Shown: positions 51,092 to 59,131, counted from the first letter of the stretch. The stretch is 64,000 nucleotides of DNA from Acidovorax sp. FHTAMBA (GCF_038958875.1 NZ_CP152407.1:379501-443500); one strand, 5' to 3'. Translations and numbers: made by a program. The notes: generated from the letters alone by a model not told the origin.

Positions 51092-51197
51092 GGGCAAACC
51101 TGAGCGCAATGCGAGTAGGCGGCGGGGCCGGGGCGGCCTATTCTGCCGCCATCGGCCCAATCAACCCAACCCAATCCATCACCCGGAGAAGACAGAC

Positions 51198-51884
51198 ATG
51201 AATGAAACCACCCAGCTCGCCCTGGGCGCCACGGCCATCGGCCTGGCGGGCACCTGGGTGTGGCGCCAGCGCCCGGCCCTGCGCACGCTGCACCGCGCCA
51301 GTGCCATGGCGCTGGCCCTGTTCCTGGGTGCGCATGTGCTCGGGCACCTTGCAGGCCTGGCAGGGGCCGCCGCACACCAGGCCGTGCTGGAAGCGCTGCG
51401 CAGCATCTACCGCCAACCGGTGGTCGAGGGGCTGCTGCTGGCCGGTGTGTTGTTCCAGGCGGGCAGCGGGCTTGCGCTGTTGTGGCGCGGCTGGCGCCAG
51501 CGCAAGGGGGTTGTGGCGTGGGCACAGGCGCTATCGGGGGCGTACCTGTCGCTGTTCCTGATGATCCATGTGGCGGCCGTGCTGGCGGCGCGCCAGCAAG
51601 GGGTGGACACCAACTTGCAGTTTGCGGCGGCGGGCATGCACACGCCGCCCTGGCAGTGGTTCTTTGGGCCGTATTACTTTCTGGCGGTGCTGGCTCTGTG
51701 CACCCATGTGGGCTGTGCCCTTTACTGGAACCTGTCCCGAAGCCAGGGCGCCCCGGCGTTGGCGGCCGCCCTGTTGGTGGGTCTCGTGCTGGCAGCCATT
51801 TTGGTGGTGATGCTGGCAGGCGGCTTGCAGGGGCTTGCGATCCTGCTGGCCACCGGGCCCAGCAACATGCCGGCAGTGGCCTGA
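51198..51884 (+). CDS. polytopic membrane protein, possible b-type cytochrome
   Basis: A 228-residue protein with about six hydrophobic segments. Histidines lie inside or at the ends of helices: RTLHRASAMALALFLGAHVLGH (three), LFLMIHVAAV, and LALCTHVGCALYW. This spread could ligate heme in the manner of succinate dehydrogenase or cytochrome b561 subunits, but no family signature is certain. GGAGAAG precedes the ATG at 51198. It is divergent from the TetR gene and may be controlled by it together with the FMN reductase. Confidence 0.65.
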   Translation: MNETTQLALGATAIGLAGTWVWRQRPALRTLHRASAMALALFLGAHVLGHLAGLAGAAAHQAVLEALRSIYRQPVVEGLLLAGVLFQAGSGLALLWRGWRQRKGVVAWAQALSGAYLSLFLMIHVAAVLAARQQGVDTNLQFAAAGMHTPPWQWFFGPYYFLAVLALCTHVGCALYWNLSRSQGAPALAAALLVGLVLAAILVVMLAGGLQGLAILLATGPSNMPAVA

Positions 51885-51905
51885 AGCGACCCCGTCGTGG
51901 GCGAC

Positions 51906-53243
51906 TCAGGCCGCCTTGACCGACAAGGTGCTGTGGCCATGGTCCATGCCGCAGAAACCGAAGTTCATGGCAGGCACCTGGCCGCTGATCAGCTCTGCCA
52001 GGGCCTTGCCCGATCCCGCGCCGTGCGTCCAGCCCAGGGTGCCGTGCCCGGCGTTGACCCACAGTTTGCCCACGCGCGTCTGCCCGATGAAGGGGATGTT
52101 GGTGGGTGTGGCGGGGCGCAGGCCGGTCCAGTACTGGGGGTCGCCACCCTGTTCGGGCGTGCGGGTGTCGCACACGCCGGGCAGGATTTCTTCGATGCGG
52201 CGCGACAGCATGTGGCAGCGTGCCCGGGCCACGGCGCTGTCCAGCGACAGGTCATACCCGCCCAGCTCGATGGTGCCGGCCACGCGCAGCACGTTGCCCA
52301 GGCGACTCATGGCGATCTTCTTGCCGTCGTCGATGGTGGAGACCATGGGCGCACCTTCGGGCCTGAGCAGCGGGAAGGTGGCGCTGTAGCCCTTGCCCGG
52401 ATAGATGGGCAGATCCACGCCCACGCTGCGCAGCAGCGGCGCGCTGTACGAGCCGCAGGCCACCACCACGGCATCGGCTTTTAGTATGAAGTCTTTTTTG
52501 CCTCCGGCGCTTGACTGGCGATGCATGACAGCTACTGAATCAATAGCGTTGCCGATCTTGTTGAGGCGCAGCACATCATGGTCGTAGAGAAACTGGGCAC
52601 CGCGTGCCACGCAGCGGCGCGCCAGTTCCTGGGTGAAGACGCGCGCGTCGCCGCTCTCGTCGGTGCTGGTGTACGTGCCGCCGGTGATGTGGTCGCCGTA
52701 GGCCTTGAAGGCCGGCTCGATCCTGAGCAGCTCTTCGCGGCTGACCAGCCGGCGTTGCACGCCGTGCTTACGCATGAGCTCCACGGCGTGGCCCGCCGAG
52801 TCAAAGGATTTCTGGTCGGTGTAGAAGTGGGCAATACCGCGTTCGAGCCGGTTGTAATCGATTCCGGTGGCATGGACCAGGTCCTTCAGGGCCGCATGGC
52901 TGTAGGCGCCCAGCGCCACGATCTGCTGCACATTGCGTTCGAACGCGGCGTCGTTGCACTGCGCCAGAAACTGCAGGCCCCATCGCCATTGCTGCCAGTC
53001 CATCTGCGGGCGAAACAGCAGCGGCGCCTCTTTGTCGAACATCCACTTGAGCGCCTTGAGCGGAGCCTCGCGGTTGGCCCAGGGTTCGCAATAGCTCACC
53101 GAAATCTGCGCAGCATTGGCAAAGCTGGTTTCGAGGGCGGCATCGGGCTGGCGATCGACGACGGTCACGTCATGACCGCGCTCCAGCAGGTGCCACGCTG
53201 TGCTGATGCCGATGATGCCGGCGCCCAAGACAATGGTTTTCAT
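51906..53243 (-). CDS. dadA: D-amino acid dehydrogenase small subunit (DadA type)
   Basis: A 445-residue FAD enzyme that oxidises D-amino acids to keto acids and feeds electrons to the respiratory chain. IVLGAGIIGISTAWHLLERGHDVTVVDR is the FAD fold at about 4-31; PGKGYSATF and the C-terminal NAGHGTLGWTHGAGSG close the FAD site. Residues about 233-254 are encoded by a family A repeat read in frame (52482-52547). It is divergent from an ArgP-like LysR gene, which probably regulates it. Confidence 0.9.
   Translation of the reverse strand: MKTIVLGAGIIGISTAWHLLERGHDVTVVDRQPDAALETSFANAAQISVSYCEPWANREAPLKALKWMFDKEAPLLFRPQMDWQQWRWGLQFLAQCNDAAFERNVQQIVALGAYSHAALKDLVHATGIDYNRLERGIAHFYTDQKSFDSAGHAVELMRKHGVQRRLVSREELLRIEPAFKAYGDHITGGTYTSTDESGDARVFTQELARRCVARGAQFLYDHDVLRLNKIGNAIDSVAVMHRQSSAGGKKDFILKADAVVVACGSYSAPLLRSVGVDLPIYPGKGYSATFPLLRPEGAPMVSTIDDGKKIAMSRLGNVLRVAGTIELGGYDLSLDSAVARARCHMLSRRIEEILPGVCDTRTPEQGGDPQYWTGLRPATPTNIPFIGQTRVGKLWVNAGHGTLGWTHGAGSGKALAELISGQVPAMNFGFCGMDHGHSTLSVKAA
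52482..52547 (-). repeat. palindromic repeat family A, copy 10 (inside dadA)
   Basis: On the minus strand: GCTATTGATTCAGTAGCTG, then TCATGCATCGCCAGTCAAGCGC and CGGAGGCAAAAAAGAC. The GTAGCTG head, CAAGCGC arm and GGAGGC-A-run tail fit the family; the left arm is diverged. The dadA frame continues through it. Confidence 0.62.
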
Positions 53244-53362
53244 GGGGCGCAGTGTGCGTGACATTGCTTTCAATAAAAAGCAAAATTAAACTTGATCCAA
53301 AAACATCAGCGTGCCTTATGGAGGGCGCTGGCCAGGCACAATTTTCAGCTTCCGAGACGACC

Positions 53363-54283
53363 ATGAGCTCCTACGATCCTGCTGCCCTTGAATGCCTTGC
53401 CGCCATTGTGGAAGAGGGGGGGTTCGAGCGCGCCGCACAGCGCCTGAACGTCACCCAGTCGGCGGTATCGCAACGCCTGCGCGCGCTGGAGGCCCAGGTG
53501 GGCTCGGTGCTGATCGTGCGCAGTCGCCCGCTGCGGCCCACCTCGGCCGGGCAGTTGTTGCTCAAGCACACCAAACAACTGCGCCTGCTGCGCGCCGACC
53601 TGGAGCGCGACCTGCACGAGCTGGCGCCGAGCGCGCCAGGGGGTACACGGGAAGACGAGCGCATTGCCATCGCCATCAACGCCGACAGCATCGCCACATG
53701 GGCCATGGGCGCGCTGCACGACCTGGTGCGCCAGCGCCTGCCGCTCGAAATCATCGTGGACGACCAGGATTTCACGCAGGAATGGCTGCGCTCAGGGCAG
53801 GTGCTGGGCTGCGTCACCACGCTCAAGCAGGCCCTGCGCGGCTGCAAGATGGTGCCGCTGGGGGCCATGCACTACGTGGCGGTGGCTTCTGCCAGCTATG
53901 CGCAGCAGCACCTGCCGCAAGGGCTTACGCCGCACAATTTTCGCGACGTGTCGTTCCTGTCGTTCAACCGCAAGGACGATATGGCCGCCGAGTTTGTGGC
54001 GCGCGCGTTCGGGCTCAAACGTGTGGCACTCAACCATCTGTTCGTGCCGGGCTCCGAGGCGCAGATGCGTGCGGTGGCTGCAGGCTGGGCGGTGGGGGTG
54101 ATTCCGGAACTGATGGCGCGCGACGCGCTCTCGGACGGCAGTGTGGTCAACCTCGCACCCGGCCACTCGCTTCCGATCCAGCTCTACTGGCACTGCTGGA
54201 ATCTGGAATCGGCCGTGCTGGACGCCCTGACCGACGCCCTGACCGCCACCGCTGGGCGGACCCTGGAGGCGCCGGCTGCCTAG
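53363..54283 (+). CDS. LysR family regulator, ArgP (IciA) type
   Basis: A 306-residue LysR regulator. The winged helix is at about 1-60 (YDPAALECLAAIVEEGGFERAA, then LNVTQSAVSQRLRALE). The effector domain resembles ArgP, including LGCVTTLKQALRGCKMVPLGAMHYVAVAS and FNRKDDM. ArgP senses arginine or lysine and activates argO-type exporters. Here the neighbour is dadA, divergent by 119 bp, so it more likely controls D-amino acid oxidation. The ATG at 53363 matches family starts. A DMT or LysE exporter is not adjacent. Confidence 0.87.
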   Translation: MSSYDPAALECLAAIVEEGGFERAAQRLNVTQSAVSQRLRALEAQVGSVLIVRSRPLRPTSAGQLLLKHTKQLRLLRADLERDLHELAPSAPGGTREDERIAIAINADSIATWAMGALHDLVRQRLPLEIIVDDQDFTQEWLRSGQVLGCVTTLKQALRGCKMVPLGAMHYVAVASASYAQQHLPQGLTPHNFRDVSFLSFNRKDDMAAEFVARAFGLKRVALNHLFVPGSEAQMRAVAAGWAVGVIPELMARDALSDGSVVNLAPGHSLPIQLYWHCWNLESAVLDALTDALTATAGRTLEAPAA

Positions 54284-54360
54284 GGGGCACGGTGAGCAAG
54301 GGGCCACGGCGCTGATGCGCCGTTAAACGCCCGGAGCCCACTAAAATCGTAAACGACGTA

Positions 54361-54405
54361 GTTGCATTGCAACTTAGTCATTTATTTTTATACTGCAATG
54401 TATAA
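54361..54405. promoter_or_regulatory. promoter with two palindromes before tetR
   Basis: GTTGCA-T-TGCAAC (54361-54373) and TATAC-TGCAAT-GTATA (54390-54405) lie 11-55 bp before the TetR start. The second overlaps a TATAAA-like -10. One or both may be the autoregulatory operator. Confidence 0.45.
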
Positions 54406-54415
54406 AATAGCGGGC

Positions 54416-55033
54416 ATGCAAACGCCGCAACCCAAAGTTTCGTTCAAAGAACAGATGCACCAGGCGCGGGAGGAAGCCATCCTGCAGTCCACATGTCAGC
54501 TTCTGGGCGAAAAAGCCTTTGATGCCATGACCATGGACGACGTCGCCAACGCCGTGGGCATTGCCAAGGCCAGTCTGTACAAGCACTTCTCCAGCAAGGA
54601 AGAGCTGTGCAGCGCCGCCATGGTGCAGATCCTCGGTCGTGTACGGGCGTACCTGGCCGAACTGCCCGAGGCCATGCCGCCGGTGGACAAGCTCCACGCG
54701 CTGGTGCGCTGGTCGCTGGAGCGGTTGCTGGCCAACGAAATGCCGTTGCTGCCGAGCCGCAACTCCACACTCCGGGCGGTGCTGATGGCCAACAAGGATT
54801 ACCTCAACGGCCTGGTCGCCGTGAGTGACCAGATTGGCGAGTGGATCACGCTGGCCCAGTCCCAGGGCGTGATCAACCCCACACTGCCACCCCTGGTGGT
54901 GCTGTACACCCTGTATGCGCGCGCATGTGATCCGGTGGTGAGCTTTCTCAAGGAAAGCGGCCAGTACTCGGACGCGGAGATCGTGGATCTGGTGGTGCGC
55001 ACGTGTTTCGACGGCCTCGCCGCCCGCCCTTGA
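54416..55033 (+). CDS. TetR/AcrR family transcriptional regulator
   Basis: A 205-residue regulator. The helix-turn-helix lies at about 17-62 (ILQSTCQLLGEKAFDAMTMD, then ANAVGIAKASLYKHFSSKEELC). The C-terminal domain is of the TetR_C_11-like sort, with a long helix after LLPSRNSTLRAVLMAN. Start at 54416; an ATG six codons earlier is also possible. Two palindromes sit in its promoter. Targets are unknown; the fasciclin genes next to it are convergent and carry a different operator motif. Confidence 0.86.
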   Translation: MQTPQPKVSFKEQMHQAREEAILQSTCQLLGEKAFDAMTMDDVANAVGIAKASLYKHFSSKEELCSAAMVQILGRVRAYLAELPEAMPPVDKLHALVRWSLERLLANEMPLLPSRNSTLRAVLMANKDYLNGLVAVSDQIGEWITLAQSQGVINPTLPPLVVLYTLYARACDPVVSFLKESGQYSDAEIVDLVVRTCFDGLAARP

Positions 55034-55064
55034 ACGCGGGCGCGTTCTGCGCCGCAGCCCCAAA

Positions 55065-55094
55065 GAAGAAAGCCCGGCATGCCGGGCTTTCTCG
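55065..55094. terminator. bidirectional terminator between tetR and the fasciclin gene
   Basis: GAAGAAAGCCCGGC-ATGCCGGGCTTTCTC: a nine-pair stem (AGCCCGGCA/TGCCGGGCT) with A before and T after, ending both convergent transcripts. Confidence 0.8.
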
Positions 55095-55114
55095 CATTCA
55101 GACCCAGGCCTGCA

Positions 55115-56056
55115 TCATTGGGGCAGGATCACCTTGTCAATCACGTGAATCACGCCATTGCTGGTGAACACATCGGCAGTGGTGATGTTGCTGGTGCGCA
55201 TGTTCTGATCGGTGATGACCAGGCTCGCGTTCACCGAGAAGCTCTGGCCCTGGACGGTCGCAATGGCCGTGTTCAGGGGCACTTCGGCCTTGAGCACCCG
55301 CGCGGGAACCACGTGGTAGGTGAGTACCTTGGTCAGCAGGGCCGTGTCGGCCAGCAACGCTTCCTTGGTAACCCCGAGCTCAGACAGCAGGGCCGCAAAG
55401 GCCGCGTTGGTGGGTGCAAACACCGTGAACGGGCCGGGCCCCTGCAATGTGCTGACCAGCCCGGCTGCCACCACCGCCTCCACCAGAATGCTGAAGTCCG
55501 CAATGGACGACGCGGTGGCGACGATGTCCTTGTCTGCCGGCAGCAGCACCCGGTCTACCAGATGCACCACGCCGTTGCTGGCCTGGATGTCGGTGGCCGT
55601 GATGGTGGAGACGCGGTTGCGGCCATCGGTGATCTTCAGGCCGCCCGACGACTCCACCTTGAAGAAGCCACCCGACACCGGCGCAATCGCCTTGCCCACG
55701 GGAACATCCGCCAGCACGACCTTGCTGCCCAGCACGTGGTAGGTCAGCACCGCCGTCAGCAGGGGCTTGTCGGCCAGCAGTGCCTCCTTGGTGACGCCCA
55801 GCTCCCCCAGCAGTGCCGCGAAGGCGGCATTGGTGGGCGCAAAGACGGTCAGGCTGCCGGTGCTCAGCGTGGGGGCGAGCCCCGCAGCCACGACGGCTTC
55901 CACCAGGATGCTCAGGTCGGGGTTGCTCTGGGCGAGCTCCACGATGTTGCGCTGGGGTTCGTCATCGTCGCTGCCGCCACAGGCCTGTAGCAGGGTGGTG
56001 CTGGCGCCCAGCGCAGCGGCGAGCAAAACGGTACGGCGGTTGAATACGGTGTTCAT
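55115..56056 (-). CDS. lipoprotein-like protein with two fasciclin (FAS1) domains
   Basis: A 313-residue exported protein. The N-terminus NTVFNRRTVLLAAALGASTTLLQACGGS is a signal with a lipobox-like LLQAC, so it is probably a lipoprotein (the twin Arg also fits a Tat-like signal loosely). Two FAS1 domains follow (about 35-170 and 175-312), each with FAPTNAAFAALL, LLTYHV-type H-box and NGV-x-H-x-ID/VDRVLLP. FAS1 domains mediate adhesion or matrix contact. It lies 48 bp after the single-FAS1 gene, on the same strand, likely one transcript. Confidence 0.9.
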   Translation of the reverse strand: MNTVFNRRTVLLAAALGASTTLLQACGGSDDDEPQRNIVELAQSNPDLSILVEAVVAAGLAPTLSTGSLTVFAPTNAAFAALLGELGVTKEALLADKPLLTAVLTYHVLGSKVVLADVPVGKAIAPVSGGFFKVESSGGLKITDGRNRVSTITATDIQASNGVVHLVDRVLLPADKDIVATASSIADFSILVEAVVAAGLVSTLQGPGPFTVFAPTNAAFAALLSELGVTKEALLADTALLTKVLTYHVVPARVLKAEVPLNTAIATVQGQSFSVNASLVITDQNMRTSNITTADVFTSNGVIHVIDKVILPQ

Positions 56057-56104
56057 GGGCTTCTCCTCGCAAAGGGTGTTGGGTGAAGGGCGTGGGTGCG
56101 ATGC

Positions 56105-56560
56105 TTATTTGGGCATCAGAACGGTGTCGATGGCATGGATCACGCCATTGCTGGCCGCAACGTCTGTTGCGATGACCTTGGACTGGTCGACCATCACGCC
56201 CATGCTGGTGGACACCGTGAGTTCCTGGCCCTGCACGGTCTTCACGGCACCGGCTTTCACGTCTTTGGCCATCACCTTGCCTGGCACCACGTGGTAGGTC
56301 AGCACCTTGGTAAGGGCCGCCTTGTCAGCCAGCAGGCCATCGAGCGTTGCCTTGGGAATCTTGGCAAAGGCTTCATCGGTCGGCGCAAACACGGTGAACG
56401 GGCCGGGGCCCTTCAGGGTGTCGACCAGACCGGCTGCCTGAACGGCGGCCACAAGGGTTTTGAAGTTGCCGGCCTTCACGGCGGTATCCACGATGTCCTG
56501 GGCCATCACGCTCAGGGAGGCACCTGCGGTCAGGGCCAATGCAATCAGGGTCTTCTTCAT
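56105..56560 (-). CDS. secreted single-domain fasciclin (FAS1) protein
   Basis: A 151-residue protein: signal peptide KKTLIALALTAGASLSVMAQ (cut after about residue 20), then one FAS1 domain with DTLKGPGPFTVFAPTDEAFAKIP, KVLTYHVVPGKV and NGVIHAIDTVLMPK. It resembles the individual domains of the gene at 55115, which may have arisen from it by duplication. An array of three AACC-N4-GGTT palindromes lies 61-111 bp upstream, suggesting tight control by one repressor or activator. Confidence 0.92.
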   Translation of the reverse strand: MKKTLIALALTAGASLSVMAQDIVDTAVKAGNFKTLVAAVQAAGLVDTLKGPGPFTVFAPTDEAFAKIPKATLDGLLADKAALTKVLTYHVVPGKVMAKDVKAGAVKTVQGQELTVSTSMGVMVDQSKVIATDVAASNGVIHAIDTVLMPK

Positions 56561-56620
56561 GGGGTGCACCTCGGGTTGGGTGGAAAAAAGCACGCCAGGA
56601 TGGGCGTGACGGGAATGTAT

Positions 56621-56671
56621 AACCAATTGGTTTAAAAGTAAACCACATGGTTATACATTAACCAATCGGTC
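56621..56671. promoter_or_regulatory. array of three AACC-N4-GGTT palindromes before the fasciclin genes
   Basis: AACCAATTGGTT (56621-56632), AACCACATGGTT (56641-56652) and AACCAATCGGTC (56660-56671). Centres are 20 and 19 bp apart, two helical turns, so a dimer could bind all three on one face. The region between is AT-rich and may hold the promoter of the FAS1 gene starting at 56560. Confidence 0.75.
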
Positions 56672-56680
56672 GCGTTCGGG

Positions 56681-56710
56681 CAAAAAAAAGCCCCGCGGTG
56701 GCAGGGCTTC
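56681..56710 (-). terminator. intrinsic terminator of the UspA gene
   Basis: On the minus strand AAGCCCTGCC-ACC-GCGGGGCTT with a bulge, followed by a run of eight T. It lies about 25 bp beyond the stop of the stress-protein gene. Confidence 0.82.
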
Positions 56711-56734
56711 TTGGGGCGCTGAACGCTCGCGGGG

Positions 56735-57157
56735 CTAGCGCACGATCAGCAGGGGCACCTTGCTGTTCGCCAGCACCTGCGTCGTCACCGAGCCCATCAC
56801 CAGCGTGGCGAGTGCGCCGTGGCCGTGCGAGCCCATCACCAGCAGATCGAACTTGCCGGTGTTAGCCACCTTGGCAATGTTCTCGCCCACCGAGCCCACC
56901 TTGAAAATGCGCTTGGCATCCACGCCGTGGCGCGCCAGAAACTTGCCCACGGGCGCGAGGATTTTTTCGGCCTCTTCAGCGTGGTAGGTGTCGACCACTT
57001 CCTTGCCCAGTGCTGCACGCGCGCGCGTTGGCAGCGGGGCCTGTACGGTCAGCACGGTGTACTGGTGGGTGCCGGCCAGCAGCTCCTCGTGGGTGGCCAG
57101 GTAGGCCAGCATCTTCTTGGTGTAGGCGCTGCCATCGACAGCGAGCAGGATATTCAT
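56735..57157 (-). CDS. universal stress protein (UspA family)
   Basis: A 140-residue UspA-domain protein. NILLAVDGS opens the fold, and GSHGHGALATLVMGSVT near 108-124 is the G-x2-G-x9-G-(S/T) ATP-binding motif, so it belongs to the nucleotide-binding UspFG-like group. Such proteins respond to stress, starvation or oxygen limitation. A TTGAC-N4-GTCAT element about 54 bp upstream of the start resembles an FNR/ANR site. The gene is single, with its own terminator. Confidence 0.92.
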   Translation of the reverse strand: MNILLAVDGSAYTKKMLAYLATHEELLAGTHQYTVLTVQAPLPTRARAALGKEVVDTYHAEEAEKILAPVGKFLARHGVDAKRIFKVGSVGENIAKVANTGKFDLLVMGSHGHGALATLVMGSVTTQVLANSKVPLLIVR

Positions 57158-57210
57158 GAGGTTCTCCGAAATGGGATGGGGCAGACTACTCTGCGCGGGG
57201 TCCTGTTGTC

Positions 57211-57224
57211 TTGACCTGAGTCAT
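57211..57224. promoter_or_regulatory. possible FNR/ANR-type site before uspA
   Basis: TTGAC-CTGA-GTCAT is near-palindromic and differs from the TTGAC-N4-GTCAA variant of the FNR site at one base. On the minus strand a TAGTCT sits where a -10 would be for a site at -41.5. Weaker than the site before ubiU. Confidence 0.4.
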
Positions 57225-57237
57225 GGTTTTTGTCCTG

Positions 57238-57269
57238 CGCGCGGCGGTGTCCAAGGCGCCGCCGCGCGA
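57238..57269. terminator. GC-rich hairpin after the phosphoesterase gene
   Basis: CGCGCGGCGG against CCGCCGCGCG around a short loop, directly after the phosphoesterase stop on the minus strand. A TTTTT-like run follows only after several bases, so it is a weak or Rho-assisted terminator, or an RNA-end protector. Confidence 0.5.
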
Positions 57270-58115
57270 TCATACGGCGATCACGCACTGGGGCTTGAAA
57301 CTCTCCTGTTCGCCTTTGCGGGCATAGCCCAGGGGATTTGCCACCACGCGGCACTGCCACAGGGTCCCGTCTTGCGCCTCACCCCGCACCGTGTAGTCGC
57401 TGGGGGCATGCAGATGCCCGTGCAACCACAGCCGCGCGCGCGGCAGCAGGCGATCCAGTGCGTTGCAAAAGCCCGCAGTGCCGGGCACCAGGCCGTAGCG
57501 CGGGTCAGCGCTCAGCAGGCTCGGTGCGAAATGCGTGACCGCGACAGTGGGCCCCGCAAAAGGAGCGGCGAGCGCGTCAGCCAGCCACTGCTGGCAGGCC
57601 AGTGCCTGGTCACGAATGGCTTCGGCCAGAAAGGGCTCGGCGTTGCGGGTGCTGCCCGTCTTGCGCAGGTAGAAATTTGCGGCCCTGAAGGCCTTCTCGC
57701 GCAGTTTCAGCCGCCTGCCCAGGTCGGTGTTTCCCTCATGGTCTGCGAGCGCATCGAAATCGCTCCAGAGGGTGGTGCCGACAAAACGCACGCCCCCCAC
57801 CACCAGTGTTTCACGCTCCAGCCATGCAATGCCCAGACGATCGCAGGTGCTGCGCAGCCGCGTGTGGGCCTCATCAAAATCCTGCGCGTCGTATTCGTGG
57901 TTGCCCGGTACGAAAAGCACCGGGGTGGGCCACCCGGCCCCTCGTGGCAGAGGCGAGAACCGGGCCAGTCCAAAGTCCTGATCGGCCAGCTGCGAACCCT
58001 CCTGGTATGAGCCCACATCGCCGGCCAGGACGAGAACATCGGCGCCTGGCGCAGGTTCAGGGAGGAAGTGGGGATGCGCCTCAAGGTGCAGGTCGGAAAG
58101 CAGCTGAATGTTCAT
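57270..58115 (-). CDS. calcineurin-like metallophosphoesterase
   Basis: A 281-residue metallophosphoesterase. All blocks of the metal site are present: LLSDLHLEAH (D-x-H), VLAGDVGSY, VPGNHEYD, a late VAVTHFAPS and WLHGHLH. It could hydrolyse phosphomonoesters, diesters or cyclic nucleotides; the substrate is unknown. No signal peptide, so cytoplasmic. It lies between uspA and a LysR gene on the same strand, 26 bp after the LysR stop, but with no functional link evident. Confidence 0.88.
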   Translation of the reverse strand: MNIQLLSDLHLEAHPHFLPEPAPGADVLVLAGDVGSYQEGSQLADQDFGLARFSPLPRGAGWPTPVLFVPGNHEYDAQDFDEAHTRLRSTCDRLGIAWLERETLVVGGVRFVGTTLWSDFDALADHEGNTDLGRRLKLREKAFRAANFYLRKTGSTRNAEPFLAEAIRDQALACQQWLADALAAPFAGPTVAVTHFAPSLLSADPRYGLVPGTAGFCNALDRLLPRARLWLHGHLHAPSDYTVRGEAQDGTLWQCRVVANPLGYARKGEQESFKPQCVIAV

Positions 58116-58141
58116 GCACCGCTGAGTCTACGGGCAGGGCG

Positions 58142-59104
58142 CTAGACCGGGAAGGTCCGCCGCGCGGAGCGCGCCAAGGCGTGCAGCAGCCAGTTCATCG
58201 CTGCCTGCTGGGGGCCGCGCCGGCGCCAGAGCGCGTCCACATGTACGGGAGGCACATCCAACGGGAGGGCCCTCTGCACCAATGCGTCTGCAATTCCGGT
58301 GACGGGAACGAAGTGACGCGGCAGCACCGTGAGCAGGTCCGAGCCGGAGACCACGCGCCCCGCGGTGAAAAACTGGTTGACCGTGATGACCACCTTGCGC
58401 TCGCGTCCCAAAGAGGCCAGCGCCTCGTCGATGAATCCATAGGGGCGGCCCGAGAAGCTCACGAGCATGTGGCGTGCTGCGCAATAGGCATCCAAGGTCA
58501 GGGGGGCATTCGCCAGGGGGTGGCCCTGTCGCATCACGCACACATACTCGCCGTCGTAGAGGCGGCGGCTGTCGAAAGCGACAACGCCGCCAGTCTGTGC
58601 GCGGGCGGTCAGGTCTGCCAGCACCGAGGGAAAGTAGCCCACGGCCATGTCGGCAGCCTCTTCCTCCAGCAGGCGACGAGGGTCGCGGGTCGTCAAGGGG
58701 AGTACCCGGATGGAAATGCCCGGTGCTTCCCGCTCGATCGTTTCCACCAGGCCCGGAATCAGCGTGGCGGCCGTGGCGTCGGCCATCGCCAGCACGAACG
58801 TGGACTCGGCGGTGGCGGGATCGAAGTGGCCCGGCGCCAGGCACTGCTCAAGGTGTGCCAGGGCCTCGCGCACCGGGGGCCAGAGGGCCAGCCCACGCGG
58901 TGTCGGCTCCACCCCCTGGCCGCTGCGTACCACCAGTTCGTCGCCGATGACATCCCGCAGTCGCCGCATGGCGTTGCTAACCGCCGGCTGGGTGAGCGCC
59001 AGCTTGTGCGCTGCCCGCGTCAGGCTGCGTTCGGCCATGACCTCATCGAACACACGCAGGAGATTCAGATCCAGAGACCGGAAATTGATGGGGTCCATGG
59101 CCAA
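58142..59104 (-). CDS. LysR family transcriptional regulator
   Basis: A 320-residue LysR protein. The winged helix (about 8-68) shows LDLNLLRVFDEVMAERSLTRAA and LALTQPAVSNAMRRL. The effector domain (about 95-310) is of the NodD/LeuO/PcaR-like group, with MADATAATLIPGLVETIE. A LysR box ATCACT-N12-AGTGAT (59108-59131) sits directly before its start, so it likely binds there and controls itself and the divergent small membrane protein gene at 59226. The inducer is unknown. Confidence 0.88.
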   Translation of the reverse strand: MAMDPINFRSLDLNLLRVFDEVMAERSLTRAAHKLALTQPAVSNAMRRLRDVIGDELVVRSGQGVEPTPRGLALWPPVREALAHLEQCLAPGHFDPATAESTFVLAMADATAATLIPGLVETIEREAPGISIRVLPLTTRDPRRLLEEEAADMAVGYFPSVLADLTARAQTGGVVAFDSRRLYDGEYVCVMRQGHPLANAPLTLDAYCAARHMLVSFSGRPYGFIDEALASLGRERKVVITVNQFFTAGRVVSGSDLLTVLPRHFVPVTGIADALVQRALPLDVPPVHVDALWRRRGPQQAAMNWLLHALARSARRTFPV

Positions 59105-59107
59105 ATT

Positions 59108-59131
59108 ATCACTGGTATGAATATTAGTGAT
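59108..59131. promoter_or_regulatory. LysR-type binding site
   Basis: ATCACT-N12-AGTGAT, a dyad with perfect 6-bp arms containing T-N11-A, 3 bp upstream of the lysR start and about 95 bp before the divergent gene. Surroundings are AT-rich, unlike the rest of the window. Confidence 0.6.
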
